Source: Paraburkholderia sprentiae WSM5005
GTDB taxonomy: Bacteria > Pseudomonadota > Gammaproteobacteria > Burkholderiales > Burkholderiaceae
Length of the DNA: 64,000 nucleotides
Assembly: GCF_001865575.2 (NCBI RefSeq)
Contig: NZ_CP017563.2
Coordinates: 620,001-684,000 of the forward strand
Reading direction: 5' to 3'
Shown here: positions 34,223 to 42,830 of the stretch, in pieces
Position numbering within the stretch: position 1 is the first letter of the stretch
Layout: each line of letters begins with the position of its first letter
Made by a program: the position numbers and the translations under genes
The notes under the pieces: generated by a model
The model's database searches: none
What the model was told of the DNA's origin: nothing
What the model saw: the letters and a program-made list of their open reading frames with translations, nothing else

Positions 34223-35214
34223 CAATGGCCTCCATCGGCACTGGGCATGCTCTTGCGGCGGCTACGCTGCGGCAGTCCGTCGATCAGCAGGTTCACGCCG
34301 ACCGTGAGCACCGCGATCGCGATCGCGGGGAGGATCACGACGGGCACGCCGTCGCCGAGGCCGGCCATGTTCTCGCGCACCAGCGAACCAAGATCGGCAT
34401 ACGGCGGCTGCACGCCGAGACCGAGAAAACTCAGGCTACTCAGAAGCAGCACGACGAACGTGAAACGCAGACCGGTATCGGCAAGCATCGGGTGAAGCAT
34501 GTTCGGCAGCATCTCGAAGCACGCGATGTAGAGGGCGCTCTCGCCGCGCGCCCGGGCCACCTGCACGTATTCGAGCGTGCCGATATCGACCGCGAGCGAG
34601 CGGGCGATCCGGTATGAGCCCGGCATGTAGCTGACCGCCGCTGTCGCGATCAGCAACGGCAGCGACGAGCCGAACGCGGCGACGATCATCAGCGCGAACA
34701 TTTTCGATGGAATCGACGTGACCGCATCGAGCAGCCGGCTCATGGTTTCGTCGATGCGGCGACCGGCCACGGCCGCGAGCAGCCCTAGCATCGTCCCCGT
34801 GAGCGCCGCGAGCAGCGCGGCGGCAAGCGCCAGCTCGACCGTCAGCCGCATACCGTAGATGATGCGGCTCAACATGTCTCGGCCCAGGTAGTCGGAGCCG
34901 AGCGGCAGCTTCGCGCTGAAGCCAGCGAATACGTCGGGCGTGATGATCGCGCCGACCGAATGCGGCGCGATCCACGGCGCGAACGCGGCGACGAACAGCG
35001 CGCTCGTCACCATCGCCAGGCCGATCCAGCCGCCGGTCGACAGATTCATGCGTTGCGCGACGCTGCGACGGCGCACCGGCCGAGGCGCCGGGCTGCCACC
35101 GCCGCGCCAGGACGGTGGCGGCTCGGCGCCCTGCGGCAACGTGCTGCTGCGCTGCACCGGTTCGAGCGCGCCGAGCCGCGGGGACGAATCGGAAGAAGGT
35201 CGAAGCATCGTCAT
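34222..35214 (-). CDS. Peptide/opine ABC importer permease (DppC-like)
   Basis: A 330-residue inner-membrane permease with a long cytoplasmic N-terminus rich in Pro and Ser (about 60 residues), then six membrane segments. The N-terminal OppC motif LGSDYLGRDMLSRIIYGMR and the EAA-loop region around ARARGESALYIACFEMLPN are clear. ATG 35214 overlaps the DppB stop by four bases. Confidence 0.9.
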   Translation of the reverse strand: MTMLRPSSDSSPRLGALEPVQRSSTLPQGAEPPPSWRGGGSPAPRPVRRRSVAQRMNLSTGGWIGLAMVTSALFVAAFAPWIAPHSVGAIITPDVFAGFSAKLPLGSDYLGRDMLSRIIYGMRLTVELALAAALLAALTGTMLGLLAAVAGRRIDETMSRLLDAVTSIPSKMFALMIVAAFGSSLPLLIATAAVSYMPGSYRIARSLAVDIGTLEYVQVARARGESALYIACFEMLPNMLHPMLADTGLRFTFVVLLLSSLSFLGLGVQPPYADLGSLVRENMAGLGDGVPVVILPAIAIAVLTVGVNLLIDGLPQRSRRKSMPSADGGH

Positions 35215-36164
35215 ATCCGCAGCCTCGGGTTCGAGATGATGGCGCATAGGTCGGCTAGCAGCACGAGCAGCAGGTAGCCGAGACAGAACAGCAGCGTGCA
35301 GGCCTGGACAAGCGGGAAGTCGCGGTTGCTCACCGCGTCGACCATCAGGCTGGCGAGGCCCGGATAGTTGAAGATGGTCTCGACGACAATCACGCCGCCG
35401 AGCAGATAAGACAAGCTCAGCGCGATCGCATTGGCGATCGGGCCGATCGCATTCGGCAGTGCGTGGCGCAATACCACGCGCGCGGGGCTCGCGCCCTTCA
35501 GCATCGCCATTTCCACATACGAGGAACTGAGCTGCACGATCACGGCGGCGCGCGTCATGCGGGCCATCTGCGCAATCACGACTGCGCACAGCGTGACGAC
35601 CGGCATCGCATACGCGCGCAGAAAATCGTGAAGGCTATCGATCTCACCGCTGTACGACAGCGCGGACAGCCAGTGCAGCTTGACAGCCAGCACCAGCACC
35701 GCGAGCGTCGCGATCAGGAACTCGGGCGTGGCGACGAGCGACAGCGTACCGAGGCTGATGATGCGGTCGATCAGCGAGTCGCGGTTGACTGCCGCCAGAA
35801 TGCCCGCCGACACCGCGATCGGTACCGACACCGCGGTGGTGATCGCCGCGAGCGTCAGCGACTTCGGCAAGCGCCCTTCGATCAGTTCGGAGACCGGAAG
35901 ATTGTTCGACAGCGACACGCCGAAGTTCGCGTGCAGCAGACCGACGAGCCAATGGAAGTACCGCAGGTAAGCTGGTTGATCGAGACCGAACTGCTGGCGC
36001 AACGCCGCGACCGTTTCGGCTGTCGCCGACTGGCCGAGCGCGGCCTGCGCGGCATCGCCGGGCAACAGATTGGTGATCACGAAGATGATGATCGAGACGA
36101 TCAACAGCGTCAGCGCAGTAACGGCGACGCGCCGGCCGATCAACTGGGCGATATTCCCGTTCAT
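35211..36164 (-). CDS. Peptide/opine ABC importer permease (DppB-like)
   Basis: A 317-residue permease: first membrane segment VTALTLLIVSIIIFVITNLL followed by PGD, and the EAA loop LKGASPARVVLRHALPNAIG. ATG 36164 is placed eight bases after GAGGAG; ATG 36170 is also in frame but too close to that site. It forms the channel with DppC-like. Confidence 0.9.
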   Translation of the reverse strand: MNGNIAQLIGRRVAVTALTLLIVSIIIFVITNLLPGDAAQAALGQSATAETVAALRQQFGLDQPAYLRYFHWLVGLLHANFGVSLSNNLPVSELIEGRLPKSLTLAAITTAVSVPIAVSAGILAAVNRDSLIDRIISLGTLSLVATPEFLIATLAVLVLAVKLHWLSALSYSGEIDSLHDFLRAYAMPVVTLCAVVIAQMARMTRAAVIVQLSSSYVEMAMLKGASPARVVLRHALPNAIGPIANAIALSLSYLLGGVIVVETIFNYPGLASLMVDAVSNRDFPLVQACTLLFCLGYLLLVLLADLCAIISNPRLRI

Positions 36165-36238
36165 TGCCATGACTCCTCGGTTCAGGCTTTGGGGCACGGC
36201 GGCGCGGGCCGCCCGGCGCGTCCGCGCGCTTCAGTGGG

Positions 36239-37819
36239 TTATGCGTTCCACCACACGTACTCGGCGAAGTTAAAGCCCATCATCGCGCCGGTAGGCACGG
36301 GTTGGAGCCCTTGCAGGTGTTTGTCGTTCGCATCGAGCAGGCTCAGGAACGTCGGAATGCCGATGCCGCCTTGCTCCGATACCAGCATCTGCATGTCGCC
36401 GTACATCTGCTTGCGCTTGGCATCGTCGGTTTCCGAGCGGGCGGCGGCCAGCAACTGGTCGAACTTCGGGTTGTTCCAGCCCGACTCGTTCCACGGGGCG
36501 TCCGACTTGAAGAACTGCGTGAACAGCACATCGGCGCTCGAACGCGGATTGACGTTGCCGAACCCGAGCGGATGCTTCATCCAGTGGGTCGACCAGTAAC
36601 CGTCCGCCGGCACGCGATTGATGTTCAGGTTCACGCCGATCTTCGCGGCGGACTGCTGCAGCAGTACACCCATCTCGATCGAGCCGTTCGCGTCGGTCGT
36701 CGCATAGATCGGCGGCAGCGTCGTACCGATCGCTCCGGCTTTCTGGAAGTGGAACTTCGCCTTGTCCGGATCGTGCGGGCGCTGCGGCAGCGACGCATTG
36801 AAGTAGCGGTGTCCGGGCGGAATCGGCTGATCGTTGCCGATCACCGCATAACCGCGAAACACCGCGCTGCGGATCTGGTCACGGTCGAACAGATACTTCA
36901 TCCCCTGCACGAAATCGGGGTTGCCGGTCAGCGGATTGTCGCGGCGCATGATCAGATCGGTATAGAGACCCGACTTGGTCTCGCGCACCTCATAGCCCGG
37001 CGTCGCGGCAATGCGCTGCGTCGCGCGCGGATCGACGGAATTGATCAGATGAACGTCGCCGGAGAGCAGCGCATTCACCCGTGCCGCGTTATCGCCGATA
37101 CCGATCAGCTCGATCTGGTCGAGGTAAGGGCCGCCGCCGGTCTTCCAGAAACTGTCGTTACGGATGCCCACGGTCGAGACGCCGGGCTTGAAGGTCTTCA
37201 GCTTGTACGGGCCGGTGCCGACGGCCGTCGTGAAGTCCGTCGTGCCGTCCTTGACGATCACGAATTGCGGCGTGGCGAGAATCACGGGCAGATCCGCGTT
37301 GGCGGACGCGAGCGTGAGCGTGACTTCGTTGGGGCCGGTCTGCTTCGCCTCCACGAACTGTTCGGCCAGCGTCTTCACCTTCGAAGCCGTTGCCGGATCC
37401 TTGTGACGCATCAGCGAGTAGACGACATCGGCGGGCGCGAGCGCCTTGCCGTCGTGGAAGGTGACGCCCTTGCGCAGCTTGATCACCCACACCTTGGCAT
37501 CGCTGCTGTCGACCGCTTCGGCGAGATTCATCCTCGGCGTCAGCGATCCGTCGAGTTGCGTCAGGCTGCTGTAAAACATAAAGAAGCGGATGTAGTCGGC
37601 GCCTGCCGAACCCTTGGCCGGGTCCAGCGTATCGGCGGTCGACGAGGCGTCGTTGGCCACCCGGATCTTGCCGCCTTTCTTCGGCGTGGCTGCCGCGAGT
37701 GCCGGACGAGCGCCCGCCAGCAGGCCTCCCGCGCCGGTGGCGAGCATGCCGCCGGCGGCCAGCAAACGCATCATGTCGCGGCGGTTGAAACCGCCCGTTT
37801 TGATTTCGTCGTCGTACAT
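36239..37819 (-). CDS. Periplasmic substrate-binding protein, family 5 (DppA/OppA type), Tat signal
   Basis: A 526-residue extracellular solute-binding protein family 5 member. The N-terminus NRRDMMRLLAAGGMLATGAG, ending near ARPALAA, is a twin-arginine export signal, so it folds before export. KLRKGVTFHDGKALAPADVV and the C-terminal domain are typical. It heads the importer operon. The family binds peptides, opines or other amino compounds; the ligand here is unknown, although the amine-catabolic surroundings fit an opine or modified amino acid. Confidence 0.92.
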   Translation of the reverse strand: MYDDEIKTGGFNRRDMMRLLAAGGMLATGAGGLLAGARPALAAATPKKGGKIRVANDASSTADTLDPAKGSAGADYIRFFMFYSSLTQLDGSLTPRMNLAEAVDSSDAKVWVIKLRKGVTFHDGKALAPADVVYSLMRHKDPATASKVKTLAEQFVEAKQTGPNEVTLTLASANADLPVILATPQFVIVKDGTTDFTTAVGTGPYKLKTFKPGVSTVGIRNDSFWKTGGGPYLDQIELIGIGDNAARVNALLSGDVHLINSVDPRATQRIAATPGYEVRETKSGLYTDLIMRRDNPLTGNPDFVQGMKYLFDRDQIRSAVFRGYAVIGNDQPIPPGHRYFNASLPQRPHDPDKAKFHFQKAGAIGTTLPPIYATTDANGSIEMGVLLQQSAAKIGVNLNINRVPADGYWSTHWMKHPLGFGNVNPRSSADVLFTQFFKSDAPWNESGWNNPKFDQLLAAARSETDDAKRKQMYGDMQMLVSEQGGIGIPTFLSLLDANDKHLQGLQPVPTGAMMGFNFAEYVWWNA

Positions 37820-38138
37820 GCGAACTGCTCCTCACTCGTGATTGAACGCGGGATATCCAGCATTGGTGTTCGACGGCGCTACGCGTGCTGATCGCGGCGC
37901 GGCGGCACTGCATGAATCGATTTAAGCACTGCAAAAAATGGCGTTGTTCGCGTATCGATGGATTCGACCATTCGAAAACACGGTTTTGAGTGGTTCAAAC
38001 AGCATGATTTGCCGCCCCTGGCGTTGACCCTGACGATTGCATCGACGGAATTCGCTGTTTCGATGAGAAGTTCGTGCTATCCGATGGGCGCGCAACGTGC
38101 AACAGTCGCGACACGGCCGATTAATCACGGAGCGCCCC
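37820..38138. promoter_or_regulatory. Divergent control region between importer and GNAT gene
   Basis: These 319 bases lack a convincing gene. An inverted repeat TTCGA-CCAT-TCGAA lies at 37963-37976, about 150 bases before the binding-protein start. A GGAG ribosome site precedes the GTG at 38139. Confidence 0.4.
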
Positions 38139-39029
38139 GTGTCCGATTCAACCACGCACGCATTTGTCACCTACCGACGCCTGACAGCCGACGACCTTCC
38201 TGCTGCGCAACGCCTGTCCGCCTCGATCGGCTGGTCGCACCGCCGTGAAGACTGGGGGTTCTCCGCGCACACCGGAATCGGTTTCGTCGCCGAGACGGCA
38301 GGCACGCTGGTCGGCACGGTGGTGTGCTGGAAGTTCGGCGCGGATCAGGCGACGCTCGGGATGCTGGTCGTCGCGCCTGAGCATCGCCGCGTGGGTATCG
38401 GCCGCACGTTGCTCACGCATGCGCTCGACGAACTCGGCAAGCGCGACGTCACGCTCTATGCGACCGAGGCTGCCCAGCCATTGTGCGACGCGCTCGGCTT
38501 CGAGGCCTGCGGCGCGCTCGACCAGATGCAGGGCGCGGCGTTCCGTGCGCCGCTCGTCGCGCTGGCCGCCAACGAGCGGCTGCGCCCGCTCGGCGCGAGC
38601 GATGCCGGGCAACTGGTCGCGTTGGCATCGCGTGCGAGCGGTCTCGACCGCAGCCACGTGCTGCCGCCGCTGCTCGAACTGGCCGACGGTATCGCGCTCG
38701 ATCGCGACGGCGAACTTCTCGGCTTCTCGCTGTTCCGCCGCTTCGGACGCGGTTTCCTGATCGGCCCCGTGGTCGCCGGTGCGAGCCCGGACGCCGTGCA
38801 CGCCAAGGCGCTGATCCGTCATTGGCTGGCGCTGAACGAAGGCGCGCTGGTGCGCATCGACGTACCGCACGGGCACGGCCTGCGAACGTGGCTCACCGGC
38901 CTCGGTCTTGCACGCGCCGACACGGTCGTGAGGATGCGGCGGATCGCATCCGCGCGACCCATTGCCGAGCCCGGACTCGCCGACGGCTCGCTACGTCAGT
39001 TTGCGGTGATCACGCAGTCGCTGGCCTGA
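38139..39029 (+). CDS. GNAT-family acetyltransferase (double-GNAT, YitH-like)
   Basis: A 296-residue protein. Residues 1-130 are a GNAT domain with the acetyl-CoA loop VVAPEHRRVGIGRTLL; the second half (LASRASGLDRSHVLPPLLEL, GFSLFRRFGRGFLIGPVV) matches the C-terminal domain of YitH-type acetyltransferases. The GTG at 38139 follows GGAG. It is paralogous to the gene at 51614, and both are divergent from a leftward operon. It probably N-acetylates an amino compound, as substrate processing or detoxification. Confidence 0.85.
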   Translation: MSDSTTHAFVTYRRLTADDLPAAQRLSASIGWSHRREDWGFSAHTGIGFVAETAGTLVGTVVCWKFGADQATLGMLVVAPEHRRVGIGRTLLTHALDELGKRDVTLYATEAAQPLCDALGFEACGALDQMQGAAFRAPLVALAANERLRPLGASDAGQLVALASRASGLDRSHVLPPLLELADGIALDRDGELLGFSLFRRFGRGFLIGPVVAGASPDAVHAKALIRHWLALNEGALVRIDVPHGHGLRTWLTGLGLARADTVVRMRRIASARPIAEPGLADGSLRQFAVITQSLA

Positions 39030-39106
39030 CGCGGCCGCGAACGCATCGCTGAAATCTCGTTTGGGCCGCTATTCAGCACGCGCGGCAGAAAATGCTGTCT
39101 GGGGGT

Positions 39107-39143
39107 AAAAAACGCTGCGCCTACGCTCTTTGGGCGTTTTTTT
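39107..39143 (+). terminator. Intrinsic terminator after GNAT gene
   Basis: AAAAAACGC (39107-39115) can pair with GCGTTTTTTT (39134-39143), with an inner GC-rich loop, ending in a run of T. It separates the GNAT gene from the aminotransferase. Confidence 0.65.
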
Positions 39144-39181
39144 GGCGGAACGGCTTGCATGCCGCTGTCGCTACTATCAGG

Positions 39182-39196
39182 AGGTGACGCTCACCT
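39182..39196. promoter_or_regulatory. Inverted repeat AGGTGA-CGC-TCACCT
   Basis: A perfect 6-3-6 inverted repeat whose outer arms extend imperfectly to ATCAGG/CCTGAT. It lies 27 bases before the aminotransferase start. It is a good candidate site for the Lrp-type regulator encoded downstream. Confidence 0.5.
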
Positions 39197-39223
39197 GATC
39201 GCAACCTGCGCGGAAATACCATC

Positions 39224-40624
39224 ATGACAAAATCATCGCTCATCGACGCCGACCGCAAGCATCTGATTCACCCGGTCATCAACTACCGCGCGCACGAAGC
39301 GCGGGGCACCACCGTACTGGAATCCGGACACGGCGCGTATCTGCGCGACATCGACGGCAACGAACTGCTCGACGCGTTTGCCGGCCTCTGGTGCGTGAAC
39401 GTGGGTTACGGCCAGCAGAGCATCGTCGAAGCAGCGACGCGGCAGATGACGAAGCTACCCTACGCGACCACCTACTTTCACTTCTCGTCGGAACCGGCTA
39501 TCGAGCTGGCCGAAAAACTGGTTGCGCTCTCGCCCGCTTCGCTGCAACACGTCTATTTCACGCTCGGCGGCTCAGATGCGGTCGACTCGGCGATCCGCTT
39601 CATCACGCATTACTTCAACGCGACGGGGCGTCCGGCGAAAAAGCAGATGATCGCGCTCGAACGCGGCTATCACGGCTCGTCGTCCGTCGGCGCCGGGCTG
39701 ACCGCGCTGCCCGCGTTCCACCGCAACTTCGATCTGCCGCTGCCGCACCAACACCATCTGCCGTCGCCCTATGCGTACCGCCAGCCGCAAGGCGAAAACG
39801 CGCAGGCGCTGATCGCCGCGTCCGTCGCCGCGCTCGAAGCCAAAGTGACATCACTCGGCGCGCAGAACGTTGCCGCGTTCTTCTGCGAGCCAATTCAGGG
39901 CTCGGGCGGCGTAATCGTGCCGCCGGTCGGCTGGCTCAAGGCAATGCGCGACGCGTGCCGCCGTCTCGACATCCTGTTCGTCGCCGATGAAGTCATCACG
40001 GGCTTCGGCCGCACCGGGCCGCTGTTCGCCTGCGAGGCGGAACAGGTCGAGCCGGATCTCATGACGGTTGCGAAGGGGCTGACTTCGGGTTATGCGCCGA
40101 TGGGCGCGGTGCTGATGTCCGACGAAATCTACCAGGGCATTGCAGGCGACGCGCGCGATACCGCGGTGGTCGGTCATGGCCAGACCTACTCCGCGCATCC
40201 GGTAAGCGCCGCGATCGGACTCGAAGTACTGCGCCTGTATCACGAGGGCGGTCTGCTCGCGAACGGTATCGCGCAAGCGCCGCGTTTTGCCGCCGGGCTC
40301 GACGCGCTGCTCGATCATCCGTTGGTCGGCGACTCGCGTCATCGCGGCCTGCTTGGCGCGCTCGAACTCGTCGCCGACAAGGATTCGCGCGCGCGCTTCG
40401 ATCCGTCGCTGAAGCTGCCGGACCGGATCGCGGCAGCGGCCTACCGCAACCGTCTCGGGTTCCGCGCATTCGGCGACAGCATCCTCGGTTTCGCACCCGC
40501 GCTTTGCTTCGGCGAAGCGGAGTTCGACCAACTTTTCAGCCGGTTGCGCCGCACACTCGACGAGGTGCTCGACCATGCGGAGGTGCGCGCCGCGTTGCGC
40601 GGCGCGAGCCGCGCAGCCGCCTGA
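39224..40624 (+). CDS. Class III aminotransferase (omega-transaminase)
   Basis: A 466-residue PLP enzyme of the beta-alanine/putrescine-pyruvate transaminase branch. LWCVNVGYG, ALERGYHGSS, ADEVITGFGRTG (Asp for the pyridine nitrogen) and VAKGLTSGYAPMGAV (PLP lysine) are intact. It transfers the amino group of an omega-amino acid or amine to pyruvate or 2-oxoglutarate. The product aldehyde could feed one of the two aldehyde dehydrogenases in this region. It is followed by an Lrp-family gene 88 bases downstream. Confidence 0.92.
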   Translation: MTKSSLIDADRKHLIHPVINYRAHEARGTTVLESGHGAYLRDIDGNELLDAFAGLWCVNVGYGQQSIVEAATRQMTKLPYATTYFHFSSEPAIELAEKLVALSPASLQHVYFTLGGSDAVDSAIRFITHYFNATGRPAKKQMIALERGYHGSSSVGAGLTALPAFHRNFDLPLPHQHHLPSPYAYRQPQGENAQALIAASVAALEAKVTSLGAQNVAAFFCEPIQGSGGVIVPPVGWLKAMRDACRRLDILFVADEVITGFGRTGPLFACEAEQVEPDLMTVAKGLTSGYAPMGAVLMSDEIYQGIAGDARDTAVVGHGQTYSAHPVSAAIGLEVLRLYHEGGLLANGIAQAPRFAAGLDALLDHPLVGDSRHRGLLGALELVADKDSRARFDPSLKLPDRIAAAAYRNRLGFRAFGDSILGFAPALCFGEAEFDQLFSRLRRTLDEVLDHAEVRAALRGASRAAA

Positions 40625-40712
40625 GCGCGTGATAACATCGGCCTGCGCGGCGCTTGACTCAGGCGAAGCGCGACGAAGCGAAAAGCAGAATCTTCGACGG
40701 GCAGACCGATAC

Positions 40713-41216
40713 ATGACGACAAGCGGCGACACGAAGCTGGACCGGATCGACCTGCGGATTCTTTCGCAACTGCAGAAAAAAGGCCGTATCACCAACGTCG
40801 AGCTTGCGGACGCCGTGGGGCTCTCGCCGAGCCCCTGTCTGATTCGCGTGAAAAGGCTTGAAAAGGCCGGCTATATCGTCGGCTACGGCGCACACATCCA
40901 GCTCCAGAAACTCGGCGACGTGCAAATCGTGTTCACCGAGGTCACCCTTGCCGACCATCGCCGCGAGGACTTCGCCAAGTTCGAGGCGGCGATCCGTCCT
41001 GTCGACGAGATCATCGAATGCCATCTGGCGAGCGGCGGATACGATTACCTGCTGAAGTTCGTCACGCGCAGCGTCAATCACTATCAGAGCGTGATCGAAG
41101 GGCTGCTGGAGCGTGACATCGGCATCGAGAAGTATTTCAGCTACGTCATCATCAAGACGCCGTTCGTGAAGTCCGAATACCCACTGGAAGCGCTGTTCTC
41201 GCAACAGCATCAATGA
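40713..41216 (+). CDS. Lrp/AsnC-family regulator
   Basis: A 167-residue protein: N-terminal winged helix (LDRIDLRILSQLQKKGRITN, VGLSPSPCLIRVKRLEKAGY) and C-terminal RAM effector domain (ECHLASGGYDYLLKF). ATG 40713. This branch usually senses an amino acid and controls a neighbouring catabolic gene, here probably the aminotransferase. Confidence 0.9.
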   Translation: MTTSGDTKLDRIDLRILSQLQKKGRITNVELADAVGLSPSPCLIRVKRLEKAGYIVGYGAHIQLQKLGDVQIVFTEVTLADHRREDFAKFEAAIRPVDEIIECHLASGGYDYLLKFVTRSVNHYQSVIEGLLERDIGIEKYFSYVIIKTPFVKSEYPLEALFSQQHQ

Positions 41217-41244
41217 AGCGGTCGTCGCAGTCAGCCCTTAGCCA

Positions 41245-41646
41245 TCAGCAGTCGGCGCTCAGCCACTCACGCGGCGTTGTGCCAAGCACGCGTTTGAAAT
41301 GCCGGCACAGATGGCTTTGATCGAAGAAGCCCACCTCGGCCGCGACGATCGACGCAGGCAAGCCTCGCCGCAGCAGGCGCTGCGCATGCCGTACGCGCAC
41401 TAGCCTCACATATTGCTGCGGCGACACACCCATCTCAGCGCTGAAGCGCACCGCAAACCGCGACATGCTCAACTCAGCGACGGCCGCCAGGTCGGACAGA
41501 CTGATCGGCTGGGCGAAACCCGCATCGATGAAGTCGACCGCACGCTGGACGGCGCGGCTCACGCGATCCGGCGCGCGTGTCGTATGACGGTTCGCGCCCG
41601 CGAACTCGGGCGCGGATGATGATGAGGCTGGGCTCGGGCTCAGCAT
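41245..41646 (-). CDS. AraC-type regulator, DNA-binding domain only
   Basis: A 133-residue protein with a short Ser/Ala-rich lead followed only by the AraC DNA-binding domain (ISLSDLAAVAELSMSRFAVR; ASIVAAEVGFFDQSHLCRHF). VGFFDQSHL and the linker are nearly the same as in the gene at 31761. ATG 41646 follows GGAG; a GTG at 41661 overlapping the oxidase stop is an alternative start. It is the last gene of the leftward oxidase/importer operon. Confidence 0.85.
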   Translation of the reverse strand: MLSPSPASSSSAPEFAGANRHTTRAPDRVSRAVQRAVDFIDAGFAQPISLSDLAAVAELSMSRFAVRFSAEMGVSPQQYVRLVRVRHAQRLLRRGLPASIVAAEVGFFDQSHLCRHFKRVLGTTPREWLSADC

Positions 41647-41657
41647 CGACGCTCCGC

Positions 41658-42830
41658 TCACGCAACGCGCGACGTGGACGCAGCCGCCGGCGCGTCATCG
41701 CGACCGGCCGCGAAGCGGCGGATGTCGAACGGCTCGAGCGGCGTGCTGGTCGCACCGGTGTCGATCAGTTCGGCCATCGTGTCGCCAACGCCCGGACCCA
41801 GCTGGAACCCGTGGCCGCAAAAACCGAATGCATAGAACAGGCCGCTGGTCGTACCGCTCGCGCCCATGATCGGCCTGTCGTCGGGCATATAGCCTTCGAC
41901 GCCGCTCCATACCCGGATGATGTTCAGCTTGCGCAGCATCGGCGCGACGCGCTGCAGTTGCCTGAACTGCAGCAACGTGCTTTGCGGGAGAACCTTCGCG
42001 CGGCGTTCGTCGAGATAAGCTGGCGCACGCGCGCAGCCGCCGATCACGACATTGCCGCGCGCGACCTGGCGGAAATACACCACCTCCTCCATCTGCGGCG
42101 ACGACACGCCGACCACCGGCCTGATCGCATACGGCACGGGTTCGGTCACGGCCATTTGCGGACCGTTGACGGCGATCGGCACCGCTTCGCCAAACTGCTC
42201 CGATAGCAGATTGCCCCACGCACCCGCGGTGATCAGCAGCACGGGGGCATGGAAGGTGCGGCCGTCGGCGCTCGTCGCGCGAAACTCCGCGCCTTCTTTT
42301 TCCACCGTCACGACGTCGCAGTTTTCGACGATCTGTGCGCCGAGCCGCGCCGCCGCGCGGCCGAACGCGGGCGCCGCGAGCCGCGGATTCGCGTGCCCGT
42401 CCATTCGCGAATACGAGCCCGCCAGTACCTCGGGACCGAGAAACGGAAACCGCGCGCGCAGCGCGTCGCCGCGCAGCAGGTCGAGCTTGAGACCGTAATG
42501 CGCGGCTTCCTTCGCGTAGGTTTCGAACTGATCGGCCTGTTCTTCGCGATAACAGACGCGGACATGGCCCGACATCAAAAACTCGGCGTCGTGCTGGATC
42601 AGCTCGGGCAGGCGCCCCCAGATGTCGCGCGAACGGTTCGCAAGCGGCAACTGCGGCAGAAAGCGCCCCTGCCGGCGCACGTTGCCGAAGTTGGTACCGC
42701 TCGCCTGCTGACCGATCAGCCGACGCTCGAGCAGGATCACCGAGCGGCCCCGTTGCCGCAGAAAAAATGCGGTGGCGGCACCCATGAACCCGCCGCCCAC
42801 GATCAGAACATCGGCTTGTGCGCGATTCAT
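41658..42830 (-). CDS. FAD-dependent oxidoreductase, DAO family (opine/imino-acid oxidase beta subunit type)
   Basis: A 390-residue DAO-fold flavoprotein: VLIVGGGFMGAATAFFLRQR (FAD Rossmann motif), RVWSGVEGYMPDDRPIMG and FGFCGHGFQLGPGVGDTMAE near the C-terminus. With the two next genes it forms the three-part arrangement of OoxB/HcnC/hydroxyproline-dehydrogenase-type enzymes, where this subunit oxidises the C-N bond of an N-substituted amino acid. Its start overlaps the alpha-subunit stop by four bases. Confidence 0.88.
   Translation of the reverse strand: MNRAQADVLIVGGGFMGAATAFFLRQRGRSVILLERRLIGQQASGTNFGNVRRQGRFLPQLPLANRSRDIWGRLPELIQHDAEFLMSGHVRVCYREEQADQFETYAKEAAHYGLKLDLLRGDALRARFPFLGPEVLAGSYSRMDGHANPRLAAPAFGRAAARLGAQIVENCDVVTVEKEGAEFRATSADGRTFHAPVLLITAGAWGNLLSEQFGEAVPIAVNGPQMAVTEPVPYAIRPVVGVSSPQMEEVVYFRQVARGNVVIGGCARAPAYLDERRAKVLPQSTLLQFRQLQRVAPMLRKLNIIRVWSGVEGYMPDDRPIMGASGTTSGLFYAFGFCGHGFQLGPGVGDTMAELIDTGATSTPLEPFDIRRFAAGRDDAPAAASTSRVA

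Noticed and set aside
39143..39160. Possible sigma-54 promoter (TGGC...TTGCA) before the aminotransferase
   Set aside because: The distance between the GG and GC elements is one base too long for the -24/-12 rule, and no enhancer-binding regulator gene is nearby.
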